Of a stretch of DNA of 64,000 nucleotides, positions 46,473 to 54,989 are shown piece by piece. Positions within the stretch are counted from its first letter, which is position 1, and each line of letters starts with the position of its first letter. The position numbers and the translations under genes were made by a program. The stretch comes from Parerythrobacter_A sp963761775. Lineage in GTDB: Bacteria > Pseudomonadota > Alphaproteobacteria > Sphingomonadales > Sphingomonadaceae. The stretch covers positions 1 through 64,000 of the forward strand of contig CAVXIF010000003.1 of assembly GCA_963761775.1 (NCBI GenBank). Direction: 5' to 3'. The notes beneath the pieces are model-generated. The model had not been told where the DNA came from. It saw nothing but the letters and a program-made list of their open reading frames with translations, and made no database searches.

Positions 46473-47144
46473 ATGATGTATGACGCAATGCTGACGGTTC
46501 ACGGGGGCTTCGGGTTTGCCGGACTGCTCGCGTCGATTGGCGCGATCCTGACGCGGCTCGTCGCGCTGCCGCACTCGCTCCATGTATGGTCCGGTCGGCT
46601 CTTCACGATCGGCATGGTCGGTGTCGGGCTGACCGGTCTGGTCATCGCTTATGTCCAATCCAGCCTGTTCTTCTACAGCCTAGCGTTCTTCGTCCTGTAT
46701 CTTGCCGCGATGGGGTGGCGCTATGCCAAGGTTCGTGGCGGTCTGGACAGTCCGGTCGAAAAAATGCTGGCTGTGGTTAGCCTGACCGCGTTCGTCGCGA
46801 TGGCGGGACTGGGCGGTTATCTGGTTTCGGCGGGCGAGGGCGTCGGCATATTGCTGGCGGTGTTCGGCACCATCGGCCTGCTCCATGCTATCATCGACGT
46901 GCGCGGGGCGTTCGGCAAAGCCGTGACCGGTCGCGACCGTATTGCCGCGCATCTCTCGCGGATGCTGGGCGGGACCATTGCCGCGCTTACCGCCTTCCTG
47001 TTGATCCAGTTCGAAAGCAGTTCGCCCCTCGTCTGGCTCGGCCCTGCTGCCGTGCTGACGCCGGTGATGCTGCTGTGGAAGTTCCTGGTGAAGCGCAACA
47101 GGGGCTTGCACCGGAACGCGGTTCCGGGCGAAATGAAGGTCTAG
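46473..47144 (+). CDS. Integral membrane protein of unknown function
   Basis: 223 residues with six or seven hydrophobic segments covering most of the length. The HVWSGRLFTIGM loop after the first helices resembles DUF2306-type membrane proteins that carry a conserved His and Arg. A short basic C-terminus ends the protein. It lies between rsmB and the convergent nuclease gene. No function can be stated. Confidence 0.7.
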   Translation: MMYDAMLTVHGGFGFAGLLASIGAILTRLVALPHSLHVWSGRLFTIGMVGVGLTGLVIAYVQSSLFFYSLAFFVLYLAAMGWRYAKVRGGLDSPVEKMLAVVSLTAFVAMAGLGGYLVSAGEGVGILLAVFGTIGLLHAIIDVRGAFGKAVTGRDRIAAHLSRMLGGTIAALTAFLLIQFESSSPLVWLGPAAVLTPVMLLWKFLVKRNRGLHRNAVPGEMKV

Positions 47145-47161
47145 CGCCGCTGGGCGCCTGC

Positions 47162-47827
47162 CTAGCGCACGATGGCGCGCCGGTAGCCCGCGGCGCGGGC
47201 CGCCGCCTCGGTGCAGAAGATTTCTTCGGCCCGCGTCGGCGCGTAATAGGGCATCCACGGCAGATGGTAGATCCATTGCCCCTTGCGATTGCGGTTGCCC
47301 TTGATGGTGCACGATCCGTCATGGTCGGACACGGCGGCTTGGGTGGACGGGGCATCGCGCTGCGCCGAACGGTGGAATTCCGGCAACATGAACTGCGATG
47401 ACCAGATACCCTTGCGCGCGGCCTTGGCCCGCACCTCCTGCGGCACGTATTCGGCGGAATAGGTGCGGTAGGCGACTGCCCAGCCTTCCTCCACCATAGT
47501 GGCGTTGAGGTCGAAGTTGCGGCTCGCGCAAACGCCCAGATCGCGCCCGTAAGCGTCTTGCCCGACAATGCTGCACGTCACGCGCTCGCCTGTTACCAGC
47601 GATGCCAGCGCATCGGTTGCGGCCGCCCCGCAATGCCATAACGCCCCGCCGCGCTCGCACGACTGGTCGCTTTCCGGCGCATCGATACCCTGCAACCGCA
47701 CCGAACGGCCTTCCAGCACAAGCGTGTCGCCGTCGATTACCGCGTAGTTCCCGGCAAGATAGTTGCCCTGGGCAGAAGCGGGGACCGCAAGCGCAAGGCA
47801 GGCGGCAAGAGCGGCGCGTTCGATCAT
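47162..47827 (-). CDS. Secreted thermonuclease-like (SNase fold) protein
   Basis: 221 residues with a signal peptide (AALAACLALAVPASAQ). The SNase-type OB fold follows: YAVIDGDTLVLEGRSVRLQGIDAPES (catalytic Arg in VRLQGIDAPE), GQDAYGRDLGVC, then VEEGWAVAYRTYSAEY with a further conserved Glu/Arg region. A C-terminal extension of about 70 residues has CTIKGNRNRKGQWIYHLPWMPYY, an excalibur-like or calcium-binding-like pattern seen behind secreted nucleases. It probably cleaves nucleic acid outside the cytoplasm. Confidence 0.85.
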   Translation of the reverse strand: MIERAALAACLALAVPASAQGNYLAGNYAVIDGDTLVLEGRSVRLQGIDAPESDQSCERGGALWHCGAAATDALASLVTGERVTCSIVGQDAYGRDLGVCASRNFDLNATMVEEGWAVAYRTYSAEYVPQEVRAKAARKGIWSSQFMLPEFHRSAQRDAPSTQAAVSDHDGSCTIKGNRNRKGQWIYHLPWMPYYAPTRAEEIFCTEAAARAAGYRRAIVR

Positions 47828-47886
47828 CGCCGCAGATCACACGCAAAACCTTTACAACCGGTTACCGCCGACCTGCGGAAGAATAC

Positions 47887-48440
47887 CTAGCTCTTGACCT
47901 TGTCCTGAAAACTCTTGCGCAGTTTCATAATCTTGGGCGGGATCGTCGCCTGGCAGTAAGGATTGCGCTGGCCTTCGCCGCCCCAGTATTCCTGATGGTA
48001 GTCCTCGGCGCGGTACCACGGGAATTGCTGCGCACCGTCGGAGAAGCCTTCGATGCTGGTCACGACCTTGCCGCCCTGTTCGGCATTGGCGCGGTCCAGC
48101 GCGGCTTCGGCTTCGGCCTGCTGCGCGGCGTCGAGCGGGAAGATGGCGCTGCGATACTGGGTGCCGACATCGTTGCCCTGTCGGTTCAGCTGCGTGGCGT
48201 CGTGTGTGCCCATGAAGACGTCGAGGATTTCGGCATAGCTGATGGTGGCAGGATCGTAGGACACTTTCACACCTTCGGCATGGCCGGTCGTGCCGCTGCA
48301 TACTGCTTTGTAAGTGGGTTCGGCACATCGCCGCCGATATAGCCGCTTTCCACCGCGCTGACGCCGATAACGTCCTTGAACACCGCCTCGGTGCACCAGA
48401 AGCATCCGCCTGCAATTATCGCCTGTTCTGTATCCGCCAT
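47887..48440 (-). pseudogene. msrA: Peptide-methionine (S)-S-oxide reductase MsrA, one frameshift near 48322
   Basis: The N-terminus MADTEQAIIAGGCFWCTEAVF has the catalytic Cys near residue 13 (G-C-F-W-C). GYIGGDVPNP runs to the break, and the other frame continues TYKAVCSGTTGHAEGVKV, FMGTHDATQLNRQGNDVGTQYRSAIF and FPWYRAEDYHQEY. Adding one C at the CCC run on the coding strand joins them. The enzyme reduces the S-epimer of methionine sulfoxide. All motifs being intact argues for an assembly error. Confidence 0.9.
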
Positions 48441-48548
48441 CGCGCTTGTCTCCTTTTTCACAGGCAAGATAGGTGCGCAGCACCGCCTTGTCATCGTGCG
48501 CTGCGCGACTAAGATACGCGGCATCGCTTTACTTCAGGGAGAATATCC

Positions 48549-49394
48549 ATGCGCCACCTTCTCGCCGCCGCCGCCCCGCTCGCCATGCTTGCCCTTGCCG
48601 CACCCGCGCAGGCCGATCATCACGGCAGCATGACGGCGGTGTCGCCCGATGCGTTCGCCACAGTTCTGGCGGACTCCCGCCGCGATGAAGACCGCGCGCG
48701 CGACGAGTTTCGCAATCCAGCAGAAACGCTCGCGTTCTTCGGTGTGCAGCCCGGCCAGACCGTCGCCGAATATGCGCCCGGTGGCGGCTGGTACACGCGC
48801 GTGATCGCGCCCTATGTCGGCACGACGGGCAAATATGTCGGCCTCAATTTCGGCCCCGGCGGCATGGTGCCCGCCGGCATGACCGAGCGCCTGACGGCCT
48901 TTCCCCAGACTTTTCCAGCGCAGGTGCTGGAACAGACCGGCATCCCCGCCGCAAACGTCTCGGCCTACATCAACGGGCAGGCACCCGACACGACCGACGG
49001 CACGGTCGACCGCATCCTCGTGATCCGCATGCTGCACAACCTGCTGCGCTGGGGCACGGCGGACACCGAGCTCATGGCGATGCGCAAGATGCTGAAGGAT
49101 GACGGCATGGTCGGGATCGTGCAGCACATGGCGCCCGAAGGCATGGCCTACGACATGACCGACGGCAGCAAGGGCTACTTGCAGAAGTCGGACGTCATCG
49201 CCCTGATGGAGCTCTATGGTTTCGAACTGGCGGGCGAGAGCTTCGTCAACATGAATCCGCGCGATACCGCCGATTACGAGGGTGGCGTGTGGACCCTGCC
49301 GCCGCGCCTCGCCAATGGCGACACCGACCGCGCCCGCTACGAGGCAATCGGTGAAAGCAACCGCATGACGCTGCTGTTCAAGAAAGCGAAGTGA
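48549..49394 (+). CDS. Periplasmic class I methyltransferase-fold protein
   Basis: 281 residues with a clear signal peptide (LLAAAAPLAMLALAAPAQA), followed by DEFRNPAETLAFFGVQPGQTVAEYAPGGGWYTRVIAPYVG. That is a methyltransferase motif I in which the usual E-x-G-x-G-x-G is E-Y-A-P-G-G-G. DRILVIRMLHNLLRWGTAD and VGIVQHMAPEGMAYD complete the fold. Members of this exported family occur widely, but SAM is not known in the periplasm, so the real activity is unclear. The stop overlaps the GTG of the SIMPL gene. Confidence 0.8.
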   Translation: MRHLLAAAAPLAMLALAAPAQADHHGSMTAVSPDAFATVLADSRRDEDRARDEFRNPAETLAFFGVQPGQTVAEYAPGGGWYTRVIAPYVGTTGKYVGLNFGPGGMVPAGMTERLTAFPQTFPAQVLEQTGIPAANVSAYINGQAPDTTDGTVDRILVIRMLHNLLRWGTADTELMAMRKMLKDDGMVGIVQHMAPEGMAYDMTDGSKGYLQKSDVIALMELYGFELAGESFVNMNPRDTADYEGGVWTLPPRLANGDTDRARYEAIGESNRMTLLFKKAK

Positions 49395-50161
49395 ACACAA
49401 CCTTGCGCCTTGCCGGGGCGGCGCTGGTCGTTGCTCCGCTGGCTGCCTGCAGCTACGCGCCCAACGACGAACGCGGCGTCGCGCGCGGCGAAACCCTGCT
49501 GTCGGTCAGCGCCAGCGGGCAGGCCGACATGGTACCCGACGAGGCGCAGTTCGATGCGGGCATGGAAAGCTTCGGCAGCACCGCGCGCACGGCGAGCGAA
49601 GCCAACGCTGCGGCGATGGGCAAGGTCGTGGCGGCTCTGCGCGCGCTGGATATTCCGGAAAAGGATATCCAGACCCGCACCGTCGGCATCCAGCGCATCC
49701 GCTATGGCGACCGCGAGGGGCAGTATCAGGCGAACAACATCGTATCGGTAACGATCCGCGACGTGGACCGCGCGGGCGCTGCTGTCACGGCAGTGAGCGA
49801 GGCGGGCGCGAATATCCTGAGCGGGCCGAACTTGCGCCTGTCCGACCCCGAAGCCGCCGCCAACACCGCCTATACCGCTGCCTACACCTCGGCACGCGCG
49901 CGGGCGCAGGCCTATGCCGATGCCGCCGACATGGAAATCGCGCGGGTCCTGTATATCCGCGACGCGGGCGGATCGCAGGGCGAGCGCTGGTTCCAGGGCG
50001 CGCAGGCGATGGACCTCGAAATCGGCATGGCACCGCCACCGCCCGTCGCACCGCGCCCGGTGTCACGCGGGCCGATGCCCGAAAGCGGCGGCGGGATCAT
50101 GGCGGGGCAGACCACCAGCGCGGTAACGGTGCAGGTGGACTTCGCGCTGGCTCCGAAATAG
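49391..50161 (+). CDS. SIMPL-domain (DUF541) lipoprotein
   Basis: 256 residues from GTG 49391, coupled to the gene before. It has a lipobox-type leader (LVVAPLAACS, Cys near residue 20). The SIMPL domain includes LLSVSASGQADMVPDEAQFDAGMESFG, DIQTRTVGIQRIRYGDREGQ, NIVSVTIRDVDRAGAAVTAV and ARARAQAYADAADMEIARVLYI. The C-terminus is proline-rich. Domain members are periplasmic or outer-membrane anchored and tend to form oligomers; the biochemical role is not established. Confidence 0.85.
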   Translation: MNTTLRLAGAALVVAPLAACSYAPNDERGVARGETLLSVSASGQADMVPDEAQFDAGMESFGSTARTASEANAAAMGKVVAALRALDIPEKDIQTRTVGIQRIRYGDREGQYQANNIVSVTIRDVDRAGAAVTAVSEAGANILSGPNLRLSDPEAAANTAYTAAYTSARARAQAYADAADMEIARVLYIRDAGGSQGERWFQGAQAMDLEIGMAPPPPVAPRPVSRGPMPESGGGIMAGQTTSAVTVQVDFALAPK

Positions 50162-50173
50162 CAGAAAGAAGCG

Positions 50174-51037
50174 ATGACCGAGATTACCGTCGCCGCGCTG
50201 CAACTGCCGCTGCACGCGGCCGACGAGGCCGACAATATCGACGCCGTTGCGCAGCTGGTCGAACGCGCGGCGGACGAGGGCGCGGATATCGTGCTGCCGC
50301 CCGAACTGTTCAGCGGTGCCTATTTCTGCCGCGAGGAAGACGAGGCACTGTTCGCGCTGGCGCGCCCGCTGGACGAAAGCCCGGCGGTTCGCACGATGCG
50401 GAAGCTGGCGAAGCGCCACGCCGTCGCAATCCCGACCAGTTTCTTCGAACGCGATGGCCAGCATTACTACAACACGCTGGCGATGGTCGGTCCCGATGGC
50501 GAAGTGACGGGCACGTACCGCAAGAGCCACATTCCCGATGGGCCGGGTTACGAGGAAAAGTTCTATTTCCGTCCCGGCAATGGTGGTTTTCGCGTGTGGG
50601 AGGTGCCGCATTCGGGCGGCGTCACGCGCATCGGCGTAGGCATTTGCTGGGACCAGTGGTTCCCCGAAGCCGCACGCGCGATGGCGCTGATGGGGGCCGA
50701 AATGCTCCTTTATCCCACCGCCATCGGTTCCGAACCCTACGATGCCGCGTTCGACACCAGCCGTATGTGGCGACGCGCGATGCAGGGGCATGCGGTGTCG
50801 AACTGCATGCCGGTTCTCGCCGCCAACCGCACGGGAACCGAAGGGGGCCAGACCTTTTACGGTCACAGCTTCATCGCCAATGAATGGGGCGATCTGGTGG
50901 GCGAATTCGGATCGGGCGAGGAGGGCGTGCTGGTCGCCACCTTCGATCTGGCGCGATGCGCGAAGCACCGTGCGGGGATGGGCTTTTTCCGCGACCGCCG
51001 GCCCGACCTCTATGGCCGGTTGTGCGAGGACATCTGA
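50174..51037 (+). CDS. aguB: N-carbamoylputrescine amidase (nitrilase superfamily)
   Basis: 287 residues. The catalytic triad is visible: Glu44 in LPPELFSGAYF, Lys117 in GTYRKSHIPDG and Cys158 in GVGICWDQWFPEAARAMAL. Family-specific stretches (FYFRPGNGGFRVW, YPTAIGSEP, MQGHAVSN, YGHSFIANEWGDLV) point to the putrescine branch. It converts N-carbamoylputrescine to putrescine, CO2 and ammonia, in polyamine synthesis from agmatine. No agmatine deiminase (aguA) gene is in the window. It overlaps folK by 16 bp. Confidence 0.93.
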   Translation: MTEITVAALQLPLHAADEADNIDAVAQLVERAADEGADIVLPPELFSGAYFCREEDEALFALARPLDESPAVRTMRKLAKRHAVAIPTSFFERDGQHYYNTLAMVGPDGEVTGTYRKSHIPDGPGYEEKFYFRPGNGGFRVWEVPHSGGVTRIGVGICWDQWFPEAARAMALMGAEMLLYPTAIGSEPYDAAFDTSRMWRRAMQGHAVSNCMPVLAANRTGTEGGQTFYGHSFIANEWGDLVGEFGSGEEGVLVATFDLARCAKHRAGMGFFRDRRPDLYGRLCEDI

Positions 51038-51534
51038 CCCACCGCTACCTCATCGCACTGGGCGGCAATATCCGTCACGATCGCCACGGGAACCCGCGCA
51101 AGGTGCTGGCCGCAGCGGTGGCGGAAGTCGCTGCGCTAGGAACGGTTGCCAGCGTGTCGCGCGTTATCGAAAGCGCCCCGCTCGGCCCGTCGCGACGCCG
51201 CTATGCGAACGGCGCGCTCGTGCTGGAAAGCACGCTCGACCCGGAGCCGCTGCTGGATGCCCTGCAAGAGATTGAACGCGATTACGGGATTCGGCGGGGG
51301 CGGCGCTGGGCGGCGCGCGTGCTCGATCTCGATATCGTGCTGTGGAGCGGCGGGTCGTTCGCCTCGCGCCGCCTGACCATTCCGCACCCGGCATTTCGCA
51401 CGAGGCGCTTCGTGCTCGACCCGGCGCGAACAATCGCACCAGGCTGGCGCGATCCGGTTACCGGGCGGACCCTGACGCAACTCGCCGCCACGCTCCGGAA
51501 AGCGCGACGGCGAGCTGATACGTCGGAATTGTAA
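51022..51534 (+). CDS. folK: 2-amino-4-hydroxy-6-hydroxymethyldihydropteridine pyrophosphokinase
   Basis: About 170 residues. HPPK features are YLIALGGNIRH at the N-terminus (G-x-N), PLLDALQEIERDYGIRRGRRWAARVLDLDIVLW with the R-x-x-R-W-x-x-R-x-L-D-x-D-I signature that binds Mg-ATP, and LTIPHPAFRTRRFVLDPARTIAPGW. It pyrophosphorylates the pterin in folate synthesis. No ATG fits. GTG 51022, inside the aguB end, is the likely start; a CTG at 51034 is the only other option. Translation is therefore probably coupled. Confidence 0.9.
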   Translation: MRGHLTHRYLIALGGNIRHDRHGNPRKVLAAAVAEVAALGTVASVSRVIESAPLGPSRRRYANGALVLESTLDPEPLLDALQEIERDYGIRRGRRWAARVLDLDIVLWSGGSFASRRLTIPHPAFRTRRFVLDPARTIAPGWRDPVTGRTLTQLAATLRKARRRADTSEL

Positions 51535-51537
51535 GGC

Positions 51538-52053
51538 TTACGCGGCAGTCTTGCGACGACGGCGACCGAAGGCAATGCCGCCAAGGGCCAGGCCGAACAG
51601 GGCCATCATGCCCGGTGCGGGAACCGGCGTCGGGTGCGAGGTCACGCCGGTCGACTTGCGGACATAATCGCCGGCCTTGATGGGGTCGCCCCACCATGCC
51701 CACAGGTTGAACTTGTTGTTGCCCAGACCCTTCAGCACCTGCGGGTGCGACGTGTTGATATTCTTGGGGTTGTCGGTCAGCGTCATGCCGTTGACCTGCC
51801 GCGTGCCGTCCAGCGAGGTCAGGATATAGCTGAAATTGGGGTTCTCGCCGCCGGTGAAGTTGGCAAAATCGGGGCTGGTGAAGCTGACGTCGATGTCGTC
51901 GTTCTTCCAGGTGCCGCGCTGGTTGTCGGTATCGATATTCAGGCGACCGCCGTCGACCATGACATATTCGAAAATGGTGGCCGATGCGGGTGCCGTCATG
52001 GCGAGCCCTGCAAGAGCGGCGATGCCGGTGCCGATTACTTTGGAAAGACGCAT
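51538..52053 (-). CDS. PEP-CTERM-like sorted surface protein
   Basis: 171 residues from ATG 52053, with GGGGAA ahead. It has a signal peptide (ALAGLAMTAPASA) and a beta-rich middle domain (YVMVDGGRLNIDTDNQRGTW, DIDVSFTSPDFANFTGG). The C-terminal tail PTPVPAPGMMALFGLALGG-IAFGRRRR is motif, hydrophobic helix and basic cluster, as in PEP-CTERM sorting signals. The core reads V-P-A-P rather than V-P-E-P. Such proteins are processed by an exosortase, none of which is in this window. Convergent with folK (3-bp gap). Confidence 0.8.
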   Translation of the reverse strand: MRLSKVIGTGIAALAGLAMTAPASATIFEYVMVDGGRLNIDTDNQRGTWKNDDIDVSFTSPDFANFTGGENPNFSYILTSLDGTRQVNGMTLTDNPKNINTSHPQVLKGLGNNKFNLWAWWGDPIKAGDYVRKSTGVTSHPTPVPAPGMMALFGLALGGIAFGRRRRKTAA

Positions 52054-52391
52054 TGTTGTTCCCCTTTGGTGTCTATTCGTGTGGCGGACCCGATAGCGGG
52101 GCCAGCCTGTCTTGAGTTGGTCCCGAAAGGCCATCGTCGCAGTGTTGTAGTCTCAGTGTTGTAGTCTCAGTGTTGTAGTCTCAGTGTTGTAGTTTCAATG
52201 TTAATGCAGGGGCCGTGCCAGTTTTGTCGATTGTCACGATTTTCATGCCATACGCTGGTTAACGGCCCGTGTGGCGCAGGGCGGCGTGTAAAAGATCCCG
52301 ACGGCCTTGCAGGTCGGTTTGTATGGCACCTTGCGCGGGGGGCAGTCGGGGCAAACGCGGAATTAACCGACCCTATGCCACAGGGGCTTAC
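52054..52391. other. Regulatory spacer between the PEP-CTERM-like and TPR genes
   Basis: A 338-bp divergent spacer. It carries four tandem copies of a 14-bp unit (listed separately at 52140) and no supportable gene. The PEP-CTERM-like and TPR genes both have their promoters in it. Confidence 0.5.
52140..52195. repeat. Four tandem copies of a 14-bp unit
   Basis: The unit CAGTGTTGTAGTCT repeats at 52140, 52154, 52168 and 52182, the last with one change (GTTT). It lies 87 bp upstream of the PEP-CTERM-like start and about 200 bp upstream of the TPR gene. Being short, spacer-free and limited to four units, it is a simple tandem repeat or repeated binding site and not a CRISPR array. Confidence 0.9.
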
Positions 52392-53963
52392 ATGACCCGA
52401 ACCGCACCCCGCCCGCTTGCCCGCTCTTTCTTTCACGCAACCATCGCTGCCGCTGCGCTCGTGTCGCTGGCGGGTTGTGGTGGGCCGGACGATCCCTACG
52501 CCGCCGCAGTCGAGGCCAGCGAAGCGGGCGATTACAAGACCGCCCAGATGCTGTTGGGCGAATTCCTGTCCGACAATCCCGATAATATAGAAGCGCGCAG
52601 GCTCGCGGGCGATGTCGCAATGCGGATGGGCAATACCGACCGCGCCATAACGGAATACAAGGCAATGCAGGCCGATCCCGCGCACCGTCAGGAAGGCAGC
52701 GACCGGCTGGCGCAAGCCTATCTGGTTGGTGGCAATCCGCGCATGGCGGGCATGGTGCTGGAAGAAAACGGCATCACCACGGCGCTGGGCCACAGCGTGG
52801 CTGTGGGTGTCGCAATGGCGGAGGGTGATGGCCAACAGGCGGTCGAAACTCTGGCGCAGGGGCTGAAGGCCTTCCCCGATTCGGCCGATCTGCAGGTGCT
52901 CGATGCCTATCAGGCGCTCCAGTCGGGCGACCGTGCCGGCGCAAAGCGCAAGCTGGCCGCCGCGCGCAAGACCGACGCCAGCCTGGTCGATGGCATGATG
53001 CTGGCCGGGCGTATTGCCTTGCTGGAAGACGATACGAAGATGGCTGGCACGCTGTTCGAGCAGGTTATCGCGCGCGAACCGAACAACGTTACCGCGATCA
53101 TGGCGCTGGTCGCCCTGGCGCGCGATGCGGGCGACGATGCGCGCGCCCAGACCCTGCTGGCGCGCGTGGGCGAAAGCGGACTGGACAATCCGGTTTCGGT
53201 GTTCTTCGCGGCGCAAATGGCGTTCGAAACCGGCCAGACCGACCGTGCCTTCGCCTTGACACAAGGCTTGCAGGGCGGGGCGGGCACGGCGTTTCCCGCG
53301 CTGACTCGCTTGCAGGGGCTTATCGCCGCCAAGCGTGGCCAGAACAACGAAGCCATCGTCCATCTCAATCGTTATCTTTCCGACGGGGGCGACGACGCGC
53401 TGGCCCGTTTCGTGCTGGCCGAAGTGCTGCGCGCCAATGGCGAACCGGCCAGGGCCTATGCTGCCATCGCGCCGGTCGTTTCCGGCAGCCGCGTCGATCC
53501 GCGCGCCCTGCAACTCGCCGCCGCGTTGGCCCGGCAGACGAACCGCCCCGAGGCCGCTGCGCTGGCCGCGCGTGCAGACAAACAGGGTGGCGCAGCACCG
53601 CTCACGCGCGGGATGCAGCAGGCAAGCGCAGCCATCCGCAAGGGTGACTGGGCCGCAGCCGACAAGATCTACGCCCGCCTGCGTGCGTCCGGGAATGCCG
53701 ATCATGTGCCGCTGCTCAACAATTCCGCCCTTGCGCGGCTGGAGCTGGGCGATGCGAAAGGCGCGCTGGCACTGGCACGCAAGGCGCACGGGCTTGCGAA
53801 GGACGATGCGACCGTGCTTGACACGCTGGGCTGGGTGATCTTCAAATCCGGCGGTTCGAAAGCGGAGGCGCGCACCCTGATCGCCCGCGCCGCGCGGCTG
53901 AAGCCATCCGACACCGCCATCGCCGCCAACCTGCGCACGGTGGAGGCGGCAGCGGGCGCTTGA
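52392..53963 (+). CDS. TPR-repeat lipoprotein
   Basis: 523 residues. A lipobox-type signal (AAALVSLAGCGGP, Cys near residue 29) is followed by about a dozen tetratricopeptide units. Examples are YAAAVEASEAGDYKTAQMLLGEFLSDNPDN, VLDAYQALQSGDRAGAKRKL and, at the end, LLNNSALARLELGDAKGALALARKAHGLAKDDATVLDTLGWV. The architecture is like the PEP-CTERM-associated TPR proteins (PrsT type) but shorter. It is divergent from the PEP-CTERM-like gene, which supports that link. It is probably a periplasm-facing scaffold. Confidence 0.8.
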   Translation: MTRTAPRPLARSFFHATIAAAALVSLAGCGGPDDPYAAAVEASEAGDYKTAQMLLGEFLSDNPDNIEARRLAGDVAMRMGNTDRAITEYKAMQADPAHRQEGSDRLAQAYLVGGNPRMAGMVLEENGITTALGHSVAVGVAMAEGDGQQAVETLAQGLKAFPDSADLQVLDAYQALQSGDRAGAKRKLAAARKTDASLVDGMMLAGRIALLEDDTKMAGTLFEQVIAREPNNVTAIMALVALARDAGDDARAQTLLARVGESGLDNPVSVFFAAQMAFETGQTDRAFALTQGLQGGAGTAFPALTRLQGLIAAKRGQNNEAIVHLNRYLSDGGDDALARFVLAEVLRANGEPARAYAAIAPVVSGSRVDPRALQLAAALARQTNRPEAAALAARADKQGGAAPLTRGMQQASAAIRKGDWAAADKIYARLRASGNADHVPLLNNSALARLELGDAKGALALARKAHGLAKDDATVLDTLGWVIFKSGGSKAEARTLIARAARLKPSDTAIAANLRTVEAAAGA

Positions 53964-54002
53964 CCAGCACCCAGCGCCTGCTAGGGACCGCCCCCGTGGT
54001 CA

Positions 54003-54078
54003 GGGCCGTTAGCTCAGTTGGTAGAGCAACTGACTTTTAATCAGTAGGTCGCTGGTTCGAACCCAGCACGGCTCACCA
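54003..54078 (+). tRNA. tRNA-Lys (anticodon TTT)
   Basis: GGGCCGT at the 5' end pairs with ACGGCTC with one G-U pair. The D arm is GCTCAGTTGGTAGAGC, the anticodon stem ACTGA/TCAGT encloses CTTTTAA (anticodon TTT), the T arm is CTGGTTCGAACCCAG, and CCA is encoded. Confidence 0.97.
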
Positions 54079-54235
54079 CGATTTCCCAACCGCCTGTAAA
54101 TGCTTCATCGAGCGGATCGGCGCGGCATGATGATGTTCTCCAAGGGTGGGCCGATAGCAGACAGACGGCTTGATCACCTTTCCGGCACTTTAACTTTCTG
54201 ACTGAAATCGCCCCGTTGCATATCGCGTGCAGCAG

Positions 54236-54250
54236 GAACATAAGAGGAAC
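54236..54250. promoter_or_regulatory. LexA box (SOS operator)
   Basis: GAACATAAGAGGAAC is GAAC-N7-GAAC, the exact complement-strand form of the alphaproteobacterial LexA box GTTC-N7-GTTC. It ends 13 bp before the imuA start, so LexA bound here would block the imuA-imuB-dnaE2 operon until DNA damage occurs. Confidence 0.88.
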
Positions 54251-54263
54251 AGGTGATTCTCTT

Positions 54264-54989
54264 ATGGTCGAAAATTTGTGCCGATTCCCCGCTATCCCAT
54301 CTCCTGCCCTGCATGCGCCGGTGGCTGGATTTGCGTCTGCCGGGGCGACATTGCAGGAAATGTTTGCCGCGCCCGGCGATGCGGCAGCGGTTGGGTTCGT
54401 GCTGTCCCAGTCGAAGTCCATTCGGGCCAGCGAAGCGATGCGTGCCCCGTTGCTATGGGTGCAGGACCGCAAGGCCATTCGCGAAATGGGGCGGGTGTTC
54501 CTGCATGGGCTGCCTCATTGTCTAGATACAGGGATACGGCAGGACATCGTTCATGTCGCGGCGAAGGACGGGAAGGAGGCACTCTGGGCGATGGCGGAGG
54601 GGCTGAAATGCGCATCGCTGGGCGCGGTTATCGGCGAGATTTACGGCGATCCGCGCGCACTCGATTTCACGGCGACACGGCGGCTGGCGGTAGCGGCGGA
54701 GCGATATGGTGTGCCAGCCTTTCTGCTGCGGATAAGCGGAAACGCGGATTTGAGTGGTGCGCGGCGGCGCTGGCGTGTGGAAAGCCGCCCGTCATTGCCG
54801 CATCCACACGACGACAAGGCCCCCGGCGCACCGGTCTGGTCGCTCGATCTGTTCCGCGCGCGCGATATGCAACCGAGTGTGTGGGAAGCGAGCTATGACC
54901 GGGCTGCGCACCGGACGCAGGATCGTCTCGACATGGTTCCCGACGCTGGCGATGGACAGGTGGAAGAGGAGCGCCTCCAAACCGGGTGA
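54264..54989 (+). CDS. imuA: SOS mutagenesis protein ImuA
   Basis: 241 residues from ATG 54264. It is a RecA-like fold without a complete Walker A motif: GLPHCLDTGIRQDIVHVAAKDGKEALWAMAEGLK, GAVIGEIYGDPRALDFTATRRLAVAAERYGVPAFLLRI, and RRRWRVESRPS near the end. ImuA is the accessory subunit of the ImuA-ImuB-DnaE2 mutasome that copies past damaged bases. It is headed by a LexA box. Its last 95 bp overlap imuB. Confidence 0.9.
   Translation: MVENLCRFPAIPSPALHAPVAGFASAGATLQEMFAAPGDAAAVGFVLSQSKSIRASEAMRAPLLWVQDRKAIREMGRVFLHGLPHCLDTGIRQDIVHVAAKDGKEALWAMAEGLKCASLGAVIGEIYGDPRALDFTATRRLAVAAERYGVPAFLLRISGNADLSGARRRWRVESRPSLPHPHDDKAPGAPVWSLDLFRARDMQPSVWEASYDRAAHRTQDRLDMVPDAGDGQVEEERLQTG

Noticed and set aside
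52140..52195. CRISPR array
   Set aside because: The 14-bp units are directly adjacent with no spacers, and no cas genes are present.
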